64,000 nt of DNA from Dryas octopetala (Eukaryota; Streptophyta; Magnoliopsida; Rosales; Rosaceae): contig OY992838.1 in NCBI GenBank assembly GCA_963921425.1, positions 5,766,001 through 5,830,000 of the forward strand, in the 5' to 3' direction. The stretch's first letter is position 1; each line of letters starts with the position of its first letter. The notes beneath the pieces were generated by a model. The model saw only the letters and a list, made by a program, of their open reading frames with translations. It was not told the origin of the DNA and did not search any database. Shown one piece after another: positions 11,792 to 24,853 of this stretch. The translations under genes and the position numbers were made by a program.

Positions 11792-11991
11792 NNNNNNNNN
11801 NNNNNNNNNNNNNNNNNNNNNNNNNNNNNNNNNNNNNNNNNNNNNNNNNNNNNNNNNNNNNNNNNNNNNNNNNNNNNNNNNNNNNNNNNNNNNNNNNNNN
11901 NNNNNNNNNNNNNNNNNNNNNNNNNNNNNNNNNNNNNNNNNNNNNNNNNNNNNNNNNNNNNNNNNNNNNNNNNNNNNNNNNNNNNNNNNNN
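11792..11991. other. Assembly gap (200 N)
   Basis: Exactly 200 unresolved bases. The round size suggests a placeholder for an unsized gap. Satellite lies on the left and unrelated C-rich DNA on the right. Confidence 0.98.
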
Positions 11992-12400
11992 CAGCCATCC
12001 CAGCCCACCCCCAGCCATCCTTCCCCTTCTCCTTGCCCGACCACCCCAGTCCCATCGCCCCTCACCCCCCTTACCCAACCCCAACCCAACCCAGCCCCCC
12101 GACCCTCCCTGCCTATCTCCCCCAAAAAAAATTTTAAAATTTTTAAAGTTTTAATTTTTTTAAGAATTTTTTTTTATTCAAAAAATTTTAAAAATATTAT
12201 TATATTTTAAATGTGGGGAAAAAGACGAAAATGCCCCTGCCACATTAGCAGATAACGGTTTATTTGACAGAAAAACTAACGGAGGTACTATTTTGACACA
12301 AAATGAAAATTGAGGTACTTTTTGTCAAATTTTTAAAGTTTGGATACTAAATTGAAAATCAGTACATAATTGAGGTACTAAAATGAAGTTTACTCTTAAA
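11992..12400. mobile_element. Possible transposon end or repeat remnant beside the gap
   Basis: A C-rich tract (11992-12120) passes into A/T homopolymers and then 'gacgaaaatgcccctgccac' and 'gaggtactattttgacacaaaatg', with repeated 'gaggtact' words. I recall this style of sequence from dispersed plant repeats. No second terminus is visible because of the gap, so family is not assigned. Confidence 0.35.
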
Positions 12401-13151
12401 ATAATTAACCATGATTTGTTATAATTACTACGGATGATACAAATGACATGTGGCAAAACTTAATAGGGTGGTGATGGTGGTGAGCAAATTTGCTCTCAAT
12501 CTTTATATAGAGTTGGAAACCCTTTCAAAATATCCTCACATTGATGCCGGTTGAGATTCCTCATATCAAATAGGGTCTCAATTTGACCAAAAAGTGATAA
12601 ACAGAACAGATTCGGAAAAATCCATGATTCTGTTTTCCAAAAGACCCAAAGAGGAAATAAAACATCCGGAAACAGTAACTAGTAATTCTACGATTTTATC
12701 CAATCCATGATTTTAGGGAGTTGAGGACTTGAGGGGAAAGATTATCCACCTAACTAGATTAGTCCGTTAAGCTGACGTGGCAGTGACGCGAGTCTAACTG
12801 AACTCAACTGGACCTGACTGCTGAGAGCGAAATAGAGAGGATAGAGATAAATGACGAGCGAGAGAGAGAGAGAGTGACAAAGAAAACCAAAGTGGGTTGA
12901 GTTTGTTGAGCAATTTAAAGCGCCGATAACCTCGTCACCGTCTTTATCTCAATTACGGAATTACTTGCTTAAACTTCCAATACCCCACTCAATTAATCAA
13001 TCAATCAATCAATCTGTTTCGTACTTTTGTCGTATTTGCTCTTCTTCTTCTTCTTCCTCTTTGAATTTCTATTTTATATATATAGTCGTTGATGAGAGTG
13101 ATACTACTACTACTCCGATCGATCAAAGACTGATAGAGCAGGCTTAGCAAA
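12401..13151 (+). promoter_or_regulatory. Upstream region and 5' leader of ARA1
   Basis: It contains a GA tract at about 12860-12876, a TTC tract at 13038-13058 and several 'aatcaatc' repeats shortly before the start codon. These fit a leader but no defined regulatory site could be fixed. Confidence 0.4.
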
Positions 13152-14396
13152 ATGAGGATTGAGGAGGAGAGCGAAGGAGTATCGGCTTCCAGGAACCACT
13201 TGGTCTTCGCTTACTACGTCACCGGCCACGGCTTCGGCCACGCCACTCGTGTCGTCGAGGTCAACCTCGCACTGCTGCTCTTGATTTCTTGCTTTTTTCT
13301 GTTGTTTTTTTCTTTGAATTTGGGTGTGAATTGTTCCATGGCGAACGATCGTGTAGGTGGTGCGACACCTGATTCTCGCCGGGCACGATGTCCACGTGGT
13401 CACTGGCGCTCCGGAATTTGTTTTCACTTCGGCGATTGAGTCGCCTCGGCTCTTCATTCGAAAGGTGAGGTTCTTTGCATGTATCCAATTTTGTAGAGTA
13501 ATATTATGCTATTTTAGCTTCATATTCAATGCTCGGTGGCCATTAGGTGCTGCTAGACTGTGGAGCGGTTCAGGCAGATGCTTTGACAGTCGATCGCCTC
13601 GCATCCTTGGAGAAGGTATACAACAAATTCACATCTTTTATTTAATTTCTATAAATTTGTTCTCTTTTCTTGATTATATTTTTTTATTTTGGTAGAGAAA
13701 TAATGCTGCTTTATTACTTCAATTTTGTGTACTTTTTGCGCAACCACAAGCTTTTTTTGGCTTTACTTTTCTTTTTTGTTGGTTGTATTTAGTATTCGGA
13801 GACAGCTGTGGCACCTCGGGCTTCCATTTTAGAAACAGAAGTAGAGTGGCTAACCTCCATCAAAGCTGACCTAGTGGTACTTAAATGCTCCTCCTTCTGT
13901 TGTTTGTTATTGGTTTGAAGTTTGAACCTGTCCGATAGTTGGTTAAGATTAAATTGAAGGGAACTTGGATTTATCTTTGCACTATTCCATGAAGACGTTT
14001 TCTGACAGTTTGTTCTTTTTGTACAAGAACAGGTCTCAGATGTTGTTCCAGTTGCATGCCGTGCAGCAGCTGATGCTGGAATTCGCTCTGTTTGTGTCAC
14101 TAACTTCAGGTGTCCTGTTATCGCTAGCATTTGTTCTACTAACCTCTTATAATTTAAATGTAAATGCATATTATGAAGTAATATTTCAAGTTAGGACTTC
14201 TGATGAATTGAGTTGTCGAATCATTTCAAATAGTGACAACTGTGTGCTCATCCTTTCTCTATCCAGTTGGGACTTCATTTATGCAGAGTATGTCATGGCT
14301 GCTGGAAGTCATCATCGTTCAATAGTTTGGCAGGTCACCTTTATGTGCTTTAGATTGAATTATAACTTTTAGATTGTTAGTAATGTCATGATTGCA

Positions 14397-14435
<39 letters not shown>

Positions 14436-17400
14436 GATATGATCTGGCCTTATCTCTATACACCAACATAGGTTGTGATTGATACTGATGATATGTTCAC
14501 TTATTGGGTTCCTTAGATTTTCCTTATGATGTTTGCCGTGGTAATTTTCTCTGTGTTGAATATAGATAGCAGAAGATTATTCTCACTGTGAGTTCCTGAT
14601 CCGCCTCCCAGGATACTGCCCAAGTATGTTCATTCTTGCACAACTCCAAGACAGTGGCTTCCTTGCCTTTACTACCTTTCTCTCTCTGGTTAAGGGAATT
14701 TTAATTCTTGTCTCATAATGTATTTTTAACTTTGCAGTGCCTGCTTTCCGTGATGCAATTGACGTACCTCTAGTTGTGAGGAGGTTGCACAGATCTCGCA
14801 AAGAGGTTTTGGTCTCAAGATCTTTAGCAAAGCCCTTCCACTGCTTCATTTGATTGATTATATCGCCTTTTCATTCTTTTCCTGGATATAGGTGAGGAAG
14901 GACCTTGGGATTGAAGAAGACGTAAAACTAGTCATCCTCAACTTTGGTGGACAGGTAAATTGATGATTAAACACTGCTCCCTGGTTTTTTTGTTGAGATG
15001 CCTTCGTTTCCAGTTTCATCTAATTTTGAAGATTTGGTTTGAAGATCCTTAATTAGGATTTTTAAGTGATAGGTTATAGCCTCGCAATAACTTTCTGAGT
15101 TCTCCAATACACTAGTTAGTTAAATATCTGCATGCATCTATTATTACTTTATGCTCCAATTCATACATACACACTCACTCACACGTCTGTAAGTAAGCAT
15201 TTCTTCCACCTTCTGCTGGAAGTTCTTCTTAACCATAGGAGTTCCTTTATTATTAAAGAGATTGTTAGGTATGCAATGGAACATATGAAAATGTTCAAAC
15301 CTGGATGACTACCTACCAGATTGTATTTTCTAGTTAACCAAGGATATAATTATACCTTTCTAGTATCATTGTTTATGACATATGGATCATTAACTGATTT
15401 TCATGACATTAATTTTCTTGAAAAACTTTGTTGTTTTGTTTTTCACTTTACTGTAACTAATCTATGTTTTAGTCTTGTATTTGATCGCACAGTGACACTG
15501 CTTTGTGAATTTACACATGTTACTTAAAATTCTTTTAATACTGATTGTTCCTTGTTTCAATCTTGAATATAATTTTGCAAAGAAACCACTTTGTGCATTT
15601 ATACTACTTCATTCTGTCTATTGCTAATTCTAGTTGTATATTTTTGTCTCTCATCTGCAGCCAGCAGGCTGGAAGATGAAGGAGGAGTTTTTACCTCCTG
15701 GATGGCTGTGCCTGGTACTTTTCATAGCTTTATATGCTCTTCCTGTCCAAAAGTGCTTATGGATATTTCTATTAAAAAAGGCTTTATTATTTTTTATTCA
15801 GGTTTGTGGTGCTTCTGACACCCAGGAGCTTCCACCAAATTTCATAAAGCTGGCAAAAGATGCATATACACCTGATCTTATGGCAGCATCTGACTGTATG
15901 CTTGGTGGGTTTGAAACTTTTTTGTTTGCTGAGATACATTGAATGGTTAGAGATCAAAACTGATCGGGGTCATGGTATATCAGGAAAAATTGGATATGGG
16001 ACTGTGAGTGAAGCCCTTGCATACAAGTTACCATTTGTCTTTGTACGCAGAGATTATTTCAATGAAGAACCTTTCTTGAGAAATATGCTTGAGGTACAAT
16101 CTGTTTTATATTTTCTTTGTTGAACAATGCCATCTTCCTCTCCCTCTTTCTTTGAAATTTACTAGCAATGATGTGCACACCCAACATATGCCATGTGTGC
16201 AGCGAGTATACCATAATTTCTCCACCCTCTCTTTCCCTCAACTCTTATAGTCAACTTGTTTCCTCACATTCTCTCTCCTCTCTGTACTTTTGACACTTCC
16301 AATTAATATAATTAGTGTGAGTTATTAAATTATATAATTTTAAGAGTATATAAGGTAATATATATTTTGGTGAAGTCTGTTACCCAAAGATGGGCCTGCT
16401 GCCTGGCTTTATGATATTAGACATGATTAAGAATCTGATACTTGTTCAGAAAGTATCATTTCTTCATCTTTTTTGTTTCAGCAACTCCATCCGCTTCACT
16501 ATTATCTCCAATATTCTTGTCAAGAATCTGATACTATTTGGGTTTAAAATAATTTATTTTAACAGTATTATCAAGGTGGCGTTGAGATGATTAGGAGGGA
16601 TTTGCTCGTTGGTCATTGGAAACCTTACCTTGAGCGTGCAATCACTTTGAAACCATGCTATGAAGGAGGCATCAATGGTGGTGAGGTACCTGCTTTGTTC
16701 TGGAGTTCTATGATTAGTAATACTTTTCAATATAGCATCTGTGTGGTAATATAAAATTTTAAAATTATAGGTGGCAGCTCACATCCTGCAGGAGACAGCT
16801 ATTGGGAAAAACTGGGCATCAGATAAGGTAAATGAATTCGTCATACTCTTTAAGAAAAAGAAAAATCAGACTGTACTTTTAGAATTGACAAAAGTTCAAT
16901 ACCGAATTGTTTTCTTATAATGAATTGCTTCCAGTAGCAGTGACTGAAAACCTATTATCAGATTAGTGAATTAGCACTACAGTCTGGCACAACTGTCACA
17001 GGGTGTTGGAATTAAATAACCAAACTGTGCAAAGTCAGAGAAAAGGGCTAAGCATTGGTTGGTGGAAGATTCACATTTTCTGTGGAAAATAATTTATCAA
17101 GAACAACTATATTTCTTATGAAATACAACAAAATTCACATATTGATTCCACTTTTCTCTTGCTGAAATGTAGCTTAGCGGGGCAAGAAGGTTGCGTGATG
17201 CCATAATTCTTGGGTATCAACTACAAAGGGCACCTGGACGAGATATGGCCATTCCTGAATGGTATGCAAATGCTGAAAGTGAACTTGGAATTGGATCACC
17301 TACTTGCGAAATGAGCGAGAAGAGCTCGCTAATGAACTCGTGAGATTATCTTCTGTTATTTTTTTGCGATAAAAGAATTAATTAGATAGTTCTTCTAACA

Positions 17401-20400
17401 TCACTGCAATCCTACTTCTAGATGCACTGAAGACTTCGAGATTCTTCATGGTGATCTTCAAGGTCTTTCAGATACAATGACTTTTTTGAAGAGCTTGGCA
17501 GAACTGGATTCTGTGTATGACTCTGAAAAAACTACTGAGAAGCGCAGGGAGCGTAAGGCTGCAGCTGGACTCTTCAACTGGGAGGTCTCACTTATTTCAA
17601 CTAAATCTCATAGGTTTTCTCTTAGTTCTCTTGTTTCTATCAGTAAATGCCTACGTGGCATCTTGTAGCTCTAGTGGTTAATAGCATTTACCCCTACACT
17701 ACACTCAAGGTCTTGAGTTTGAAACCCCACCCGCTCCCCCAATACCATTTTATTAAAAAAAATAAAATACTACAAGGCATCAATACATGATATATTTACA
17801 TTGTGTAATATGCATTTGTATTGATACAATGCTTGCTTGTGGGATACAGGAAGAAATTTTTGTGGCCAGAGCACCTGGACGGTTAGATGTAATGGGAGGG
17901 ATTGCTGACTATTCAGGAAGCCTTGTCTTGCAGGTTCATCTCTGTATTCGATGGTTATTAGTTCCTGTCTTCATAAGCCTACTCTTGTCACTCAGTGTAG
18001 TGCACATGCACACACACAGACACACTCAAACTCACACATATAGATCTATCAATATAGGTACGCACATGTGTGTGGGCGTGGGAACACACACTGAAACACA
18101 CACGTGTATACATACAGATATATCATTATATGTATAATTAGAATTATATAATAATTTTATTTTTCCTTTTCGCCTTCCTCTTATTTTCCGAAAGGCCTCC
18201 TGAAAGCCACAAATTTCCTGGAACACAGTAATTAGAAACACTAAATTAAAAGGCTATATGGTATTAAAAACCGTCAAATTTTGCAGATAAAAAGTAAGAA
18301 GAAAAAAAGATATCAGTATCTATATTATACTCATGGGAAAAAGGGATTTTTAGTGCCATTTAATCATTTATGTCATTTAGATCTGCAGCATATGTATTTG
18401 ATGGTCTTTCCCCCCTTACTGTTTCTTCTGATTCTCTTTCTCACAGATGCCCATAAGGGAAGCCTGCCATGTTGCTGTACAAAGAAATCATCCAAGTAAA
18501 CATAGGCTCTGGAAACATGCCCTGGCTCGGCAGCAGGCCAAAGGACAAAGCTCAACACCTGTCCTGCAAATTGTATGTATAAGCATTAAGAATTACTATT
18601 TCTTCAAGTCTTCAATAGAAAGTGGGGTGTTTCTTCATCTTTGGGGTAGTAAAGAAGTGTTAGAATGCAGATATTATATCTCCTATTGGCAATGTAAATT
18701 TGGTTGATATCTTTCACAATTACCCCAAGATCTTAGTGAATGAAGTGTGTATGTAGAAAATACATATTGTTTATTAATATTTTTGCCGTCTCCATATACT
18801 GGTTGCATCAGGTATCATATGGTTCAGAGTTAAGCAATCGTGGCCCAACCTTTGACATGGATCTGTCTGATTTTATGGAGGGAGATGAGCCAATGTCGTA
18901 TGAGAAGGCAAAGGAATACTTTTCAAAAGATCCATCGCAAAAGTGGGTCAGTCTTCTTTGTCTAATTTATCTGTATCTGAAACTTTGTATGCTACTTACA
19001 TGGTTTCAATTTTAGGTGGGCAGCATATGTTGCAGGTGTCATTCTGGTTTTAATGACAGAACTAGGTGTACGCTTTGAGGATAGTATCAGTTTGCTGGTA
19101 TGAGTAACATTTTCTTTGTTTAGAATATCTTGATTTATGTCTATCTACTTGCTCGAAACTTCTGCTCTTATATTGTTTTGCCTGTTCTTCTCTCCATTCT
19201 GTGCTGTTCAATTTATATGTATCGATAGACAGTAAGTTTGCTTGCAAATAGTTTTTTTGTCATATAACCATAATATTGACATGTCCACATCATAACATAC
19301 AGGTTTCCTCTTCAGTCCCGGAAGGCAAAGGTGTCTCTTCTTCTGCTTCTGTGGAGGTTGCTACCATGACTGGCATAGCTGCTGCCCACGGTATTTCTCT
19401 TATTCAAATACTACAGGGTTAGAAAACTTAAATACCTAATAGTCTCCAAATTAGTTTTTTATCTATTCTTATTCTACTTTCTATTTATAATAGAAATGGT
19501 CCTTTTTGGCAGCACTTGCATAATATTCTTACATAGTCATGGAAGTTTATTTTAATAATCCAAAAAAAAACTTGTGTATGAACATACTTTCATGGTGTTT
19601 TGTTCATTCTGATATCAAATTGTTTCTTTATCGTGTTGTTGGTTGAGGCCCAATAAAGTTAAAAAAGTCTTCTGGGTATCCATTATGTTATATTATTATT
19701 ATCATGCGACACAAAATGACCCAAACCTACTTCTGTACATTGTAGGATTAAGCATCAGCCCCAGAGATCTTGCTTTGCTTTGCCAAAAGGTTTCACCTTT
19801 AGCACTGTATTCTAGTCAACATCCTAGTGCTTTTCTTTTGAAATTTACCTTGTGTACATAATGTTGATTATTCTAATTGTTTATTAGGTGGAGAATCATA
19901 TTGTTGGAGCTCCGTGTGGTGTGATGGACCAGATGACTTCTGCATGTGGTGAAGCCAACAAGCTTCTTGCAATGGTGTGCCAGGTATCCATTGTTAATGT
20001 TGCAGAAAACAACTCTGTTGCAGCATTTTACATATCAATAAATCATGTAAATTTTGTTTGTTCTTTGTACAGCCTGCTGAGGTACTTGGGCTTGTAGAAA
20101 TTCCTGCCCATATCCGATTTTGGGGAATTGATTCAGGAATACGACACAGGTAGGAGATTTTTAAGTGCTACTTTCCAGTATTGTTGTAAGATGTTTAATC
20201 CCATTGCAGGTATTCCATTGGTATAATGTAAAGAAATTTTGCATGTATTTATGGTTCTGTGTCCTTTGATCTTATAAGATGTAAGAAATAATCAACCTTG
20301 CCAGTTCCCTTTTCTCTTGGTGAATAGTGCCATTCTTTAAATCTGCCAGATCCCCAGATTCAGTAGTCTGGATTCCATATGTTAGGCTCGTTAAGTTTCA

Positions 20401-22774
20401 TTGAATTTTTCAGTTATGGCATTAAAATCGATGGCCTATACCTTTTGAATATCAGTTAAAATTTAAGGATATACAAAAACGAACGCTTTCAATAAATTTT
20501 AACATGTGATCAAAATACTTGCTTTTCTACTAAAACTATGCTAAGTTTTAAGCCACTAGTGAAATCTAGGTTAAAGTGGTTATTTGTGATGTTTTTTTTT
20601 TTTAATTTGATGTATATACAAGATTTATTTAGTAGTAAATTCTGATCTTTAATCTCATTTACATAACTAAATTATGTTATCTAATAAACATAGCATAGGG
20701 AATTTTATTAATCCTTTCCATTTTCTTCTTGGATAGTGTTGGAGGTGCAGATTATGGATCTGTTAGAATAGGTGCCTTTATGGGTAGAAAGATGATAAAG
20801 TCTTCAGCATCTGCAATATTGTCTCAATCATTGTCAACTGAAAATGGGACAAATCCTGATGAGTTAGAGGATGAAGGTTTTGAACTACTGAAAGATGAAG
20901 CTTTATTAGATTACTTATGCAACCTGTCACCTCATAGGTAAGGCCCTTCACTGAGATTTCAAATAACTTCTTAAATCTTAAGCTGAATTTTTTAACTAAA
21001 CCCCTTTTAAAATTGTATTAGTCCTTTTAGCAGTTTATTTATTTGTTTGTGCAACTTGAATTTCAGATACGAGGCTCTTTATGTTAAGATGCTTCCTGAG
21101 TCCATATCTGGTGAGATGTTTCGCAAAAAGTTTTCTGATCACAATGATCCAGTTACAGTAATTGATCCAAAGCGTAACTATGTAGTGAGAGCACCAGCTA
21201 GACATCCTATATATGAAAATTTCCGGGTTAAGGTTAGTAATTGACTTGTTAATTTTTGCAGAGTTTGGGCCAAAATGTTATTGATATGAGAAATATAATA
21301 CTTTTATACTTTAAACTATAGGCCTTGGTTGAGTTGTTGGAGGGTGGGTTGGGGTGTGGTTGGTCTTAAATTTGATCTCACCTAGGAGGCTAGGAATATC
21401 TCTAATTACCTCTTATTGACAGGATCTTTAAAATTCACTGTTAGTGTGTTGTTGGTGCCTCACTAATGCCCACATGACTTTAGTCTCTGGATTATATGTT
21501 CATTTTAGATTTCCACCCATGGTTTTCCTGTTATATATTGTATGTGATGGTTTTTCTTATTTGTTTTGGGCTGAATGTATGCAATGGCTGAATGTATGCA
21601 ATGGCTGAATGTATGTAATGAATTGCGAGTAATAGTATAAACTAAAGAAATACTGTCAGACAATACTTTTATTTATTTTGTCTTATTATAATAGACTATT
21701 TTATACCAGCAACGTTATTTTTCCTTAATATTTGATGTATAGACATTCAAAGCGCTGCTAACATCTGCAAATTCAGACGAGCAGCTTACAGCTCTTGGAG
21801 AATTATTGTATCAGGTATCTATATATACAAATTTCTGGTTTTGAAGGATAGTTGAAGGAGACTTGATATGCAAACTCAATTCCCGCACGTATTTATTATT
21901 GAGCCACAGAATTTATATTACTGGACACAATCTTCTTTTGCAGTGCCACTACAGCTACAGTGCTTGTGGACTTGGCTCCGATGGAACAAATCGGCTTGTA
22001 CAGTTGGTACAAGAGATGCAACATGGTAAAAAAGCATCTAAATCTGATGATGGGACATTATATGGAGCCAAGATTACAGGTGGAGGTTCTGGTGGTACAG
22101 TTTGTGTAGTTGGCAGGAATTCTCTTCAGAGCAGCCAACAAATTTTAGAGGTAATCTATCAGCAAAAAGAGTATTTTTCTTAAAACATGTTCATACTAGT
22201 ATTTGAGTTTTACTGATAGACTGGGACATCAGAACATTACTAAAAAATTCTCAACACCATACACACCGGGGCAGCGGCGGTATTGGTTGGCCCATAAAAA
22301 TAAATTCTTACTTAAATTTTGTATACGACAAGTCCAAACTCATCCAACCCCATCTCCCAGTCCACCTTCTAGGCTCCAGCTTTCCACGTTCCACCCTTTG
22401 AAGGCCTAGCTCACCCAATTAAGAATCCTGCCTCTGCCCCTTCACCGGGAAACTACTTTCAAAGAGTGAATCATTTGTTTTTTTCTTTCAATTGGATATT
22501 CTTTCATAAACATTTCCTAGATACTAGTGTCAACAATTTTTTTTTTGGTCTGGTCTAGTGTCAACAATTTGGTCACTTATTATTGTTAGTTTTTCCCTGT
22601 TGTTTATTCAGCTAGATTAGTGAGCTGATTGATGTTGATTTTTGTTTAATCCAGATTCAGCAAAGATACAAAGGTGCAACAGGCTATTTGCCATTCATTT
22701 TTGAGGGGTCGTCACCTGGTGCAGGCAAGTTTGGGCATCTAAGAATCCGGCGCCGCACTGCACCCTCAAGCTAA
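13152..22774 (+). CDS. ARA1: L-arabinokinase (glycosyltransferase-like + GHMP kinase), 29 exons
   Basis: Phosphorylates L-arabinose at C1 with ATP in the salvage route to UDP-L-arabinose for cell walls, in the cytosol by family knowledge. Exons: 13152-13259, 13357-13464, 13547-13615, 13793-13876, 14033-14109, 14267-14333, 14566-14623, 14738-14805, 14892-14954, 15661-15714, 15802-15904, 15984-16093, 16566-16685, 16771-16827, 17173-17339, 17422-17584, 17850-17933, 18447-18572, 18812-18942, 19016-19097, 19303-19390, 19746-19789, 19888-19983, 20073-20149, 20737-20937, 21067-21232, 21743-21814, 21944-22150, 22655-22774. All junctions keep phase and give 989 residues. The N-terminal half has the glycosyltransferase-like [11 protein letters not shown]. 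The GHMP kinase half shows [12 protein letters not shown] (about 498-509), [13 protein letters not shown] (about 639-651) and ITGGGSGG (about 925-932). The start gives the [14 protein letters not shown]-terminus typical of plant homologues. No defect is seen. Confidence 0.95.
14397..14431 (+). repeat. (CT)n microsatellite in ARA1 intron 6
   Basis: About 15 CT repeats lie well away from splice sites. Confidence 0.95.
17664..17772 (+). mobile_element. tRNA-derived SINE-like insertion in ARA1 intron 16
   Basis: 'tagctctagtggttaatagc' resembles an RNA polymerase III A box, and 'gtcttgagtttgaaacc' resembles a B box about 40 bases later. An A-rich, TTAAAAAAAA-type tail follows. Similar A/B-box layouts occur at 23085-23180 and, inverted, at 29131-29225. 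No target duplication was confirmed. Confidence 0.5.
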
Positions 22775-23460
22775 GATTAGTAATTTAGCTGATTAGCATT
22801 GGAATATAAAATGAGAGATTATTTGTGGAGATGATTTCTATTGTTTAGGCTAAATTTAAGAAACTCTTCAAGGATCACCTTTGGTACAAGTACAACTCTC
22901 TTGTGGACTCATTGGCAGTATTATTATTATAATAATCAAAGTCCAAATTTATCGATTAATAATATGATCTTTTTCATGTCTTACGATCTTGGTTTTTTTT
23001 TTTTCTTCTCAAAGTACTGAAGTGATAAGATTTGAATACATGCTAGCCTTGTGCTAATTATCATTATGCATTACTGTTTTTAGTCTAAATGAGAATTCAA
23101 CCGTGGAGAGGTTAAGGCTACCCTTACATTCGGTCTCAAGTTTGAATCCTCTCCCTCAATATCATTTGATAAAAATACATAAAGAACACAATCATTTTTA
23201 CAAAAGTGGAAAGCTTGTGGCATAAATAATTATTTCAGTGTATAACATTTAAAAAAAAAATTGATTCATTCCTTCAGTCAAACAAATATCAATCTATGTT
23301 CGACAACTTTCAAATGTTGGTATTAAAATAGTAGTCCTGAACCAAACCTCAAACAAACATAGAAAATTATTTCAATCACAAGGAAACATACTGGACAGCT
23401 TATGAGGATTATAGAGTGGTGGATGTTGTTTATAAGGATCAAAACAAATTGACTATAACA
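22775..23460. other. Convergent 3' intergenic region between ARA1 and the AIG2-like gene
   Basis: AT-rich 3' flanks of two convergent genes. Apart from the SINE-like copy at 23085-23180, nothing structured is visible. Confidence 0.6.
23085..23180 (+). mobile_element. tRNA-derived SINE-like sequence
   Basis: 'ccgtggagaggttaaggcta' (A-box-like) and 'ggtctcaagtttgaatcc' (B-box-like) are followed by 'tttgataaaaatac'. This is the same layout as the ARA1 intron copy and the minus-strand copy at 29131. Confidence 0.5.
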
Positions 23461-24853
23461 TCAAGAATTGGGGGAGTTCTCATGACCCTGCTGAAAGAAA
23501 GATTCATATGTTTCAACTCTTGGCTTTGCTTCAGGCAGCTCCAGCTCTTCCATAAAACCAGTAGTCATCTTGATAAAATCCTTCATGTGTAGTTGTTTCC
23601 ATTCCTTGTCATTTTAAGGGGATTAAAGTAACTAAGAAAGTCAGACAGAATCAATGAAGGGAATCAAGCAAAAAACTCTGTTATTGGGTCCTCTTAAACT
23701 TGACATAAAAGCAAATACTATAAATCATCATATTTTGGAATAGAAAATTCTACACTGCACTGATAAAAGCATGCTTTATCAGTACTGAACCAGCAGTTGG
23801 GCACTAGACCTTTTCAATAATCATGCATGCTTAAATTTATCGGTTAGGATTAAGCTAGGTCTAGGGTTCGATTCCCTTCGATGTAACCAAAAAAAATTTA
23901 TCATGAGATTATTGTGTCATGGCACCAGTAGAGTGGGTATTTTTTGTCCTAAAAAGGGTAAAGCGTTTACCTCAAAATTCCAATCTCCATACAAGTTTGG
24001 ATCATTTTTGTTGCTCCAAACGTAAGTTTGAACTAGCAAGTTCTCAGAACTATCCTGCAAACAAATTATCACCCTCCCTTTTCAGCACTCCCATCAACAA
24101 AATCGATCAAAGATCACAGGGAAAGACATTTCCCAAAGGTCATAAAAATTGTAATTCTAACCAGTACACCAATTGATAGCTGGCTTTTCTATAAAAGCTA
24201 GCCTTTGTCTATGTCAATATTCAAGAAGAAGGATCACTTTCCCAATCACTATCTTCAATTTGATGGTTCCATAGTATGCAAGTAAATGCATAGAGAAAGA
24301 AAGAGTAATAATAGAATTGAGAGAGAGAGAGAGAGAGAGAGAGTTGTGAATACCATCAAGGAAACCTCAACAGGGGTCCTCTCATACTCAACATCCTCAA
24401 ATTCATCTAAAATATGTAATTCAGGATCTGTGATGCCCAACAGGACCTGCAGACAAAAACAAAAACCCAGTTCATCAAACATTTACAATTTCATATAATT
24501 TGAAATCTAACTGCAAATCAATGTTTTGATATCTAAAATTAGAGGGCATGACATGCCATGCCTTGCCAGTAACTTTGTCATTGTGGACAGGTAGAATCGC
24601 CGGATAAACACGTCCTTTGATGCTATACCTGTGACTACACATTTCACATCAAATTTCATTTTTTTCTCTTCTTGTATTAAACGATGATTCAGAGAGAGAG
24701 AGAGAGAGGGACTGACTAGCCGTTGAGGGTGGCAGTGGATGACTGAGGGACGCGGTTCAAGAGGACTCGGCAGACGTCTTCTTCCATGAGGCTGCCGTAC
24801 ACGAAGACGCTGTGGAGGCTCTGAGACGAAGACGAACCCATCACCGCACTCAT
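23461..24853 (-). CDS. AIG2-like protein, gamma-glutamylcyclotransferase fold, 5 exons
   Basis: Exons in transcript order: 24853-24717, 24634-24562, 24446-24354, 24054-23971, 23604-23461, giving 176 residues. The nucleotide-loop-like VFVYGSLM lies at residues 16-23. Glu87 in LDEFEDVEYER is the likely catalytic acid by family comparison. The C-terminal NDPNLYGDWNFEEWKQLHMKDF is typical of avrRpt2-induced AIG2 relatives. The family shares the gamma-glutamylcyclotransferase fold; substrates of the plant AIG2 branch are not settled. Exon 2 appears to end with AAG followed by a GC donor (gcatgg), because no in-frame GT alternative preserves the GK-VLLGITD junction. A GA/CT tract abuts the exon 1 donor. 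It is convergent with ARA1. Confidence 0.9.
23831..23897 (+). mobile_element. Short SINE-like remnant in an AIG2-like intron
   Basis: 'ggtctagggttcgattccc' is a good pol III B box, preceded by 'tcggttaggattaagc' and followed by an A run. It lies in the last intron of the minus-strand gene. It is short and possibly truncated. Confidence 0.4.

Noticed and set aside
24318-24343. GA repeat inside the AIG2-like gene as a regulatory site
   Set aside because: Intronic microsatellite; GA/CT tracts occur in many places in the window, so no special role can be argued.
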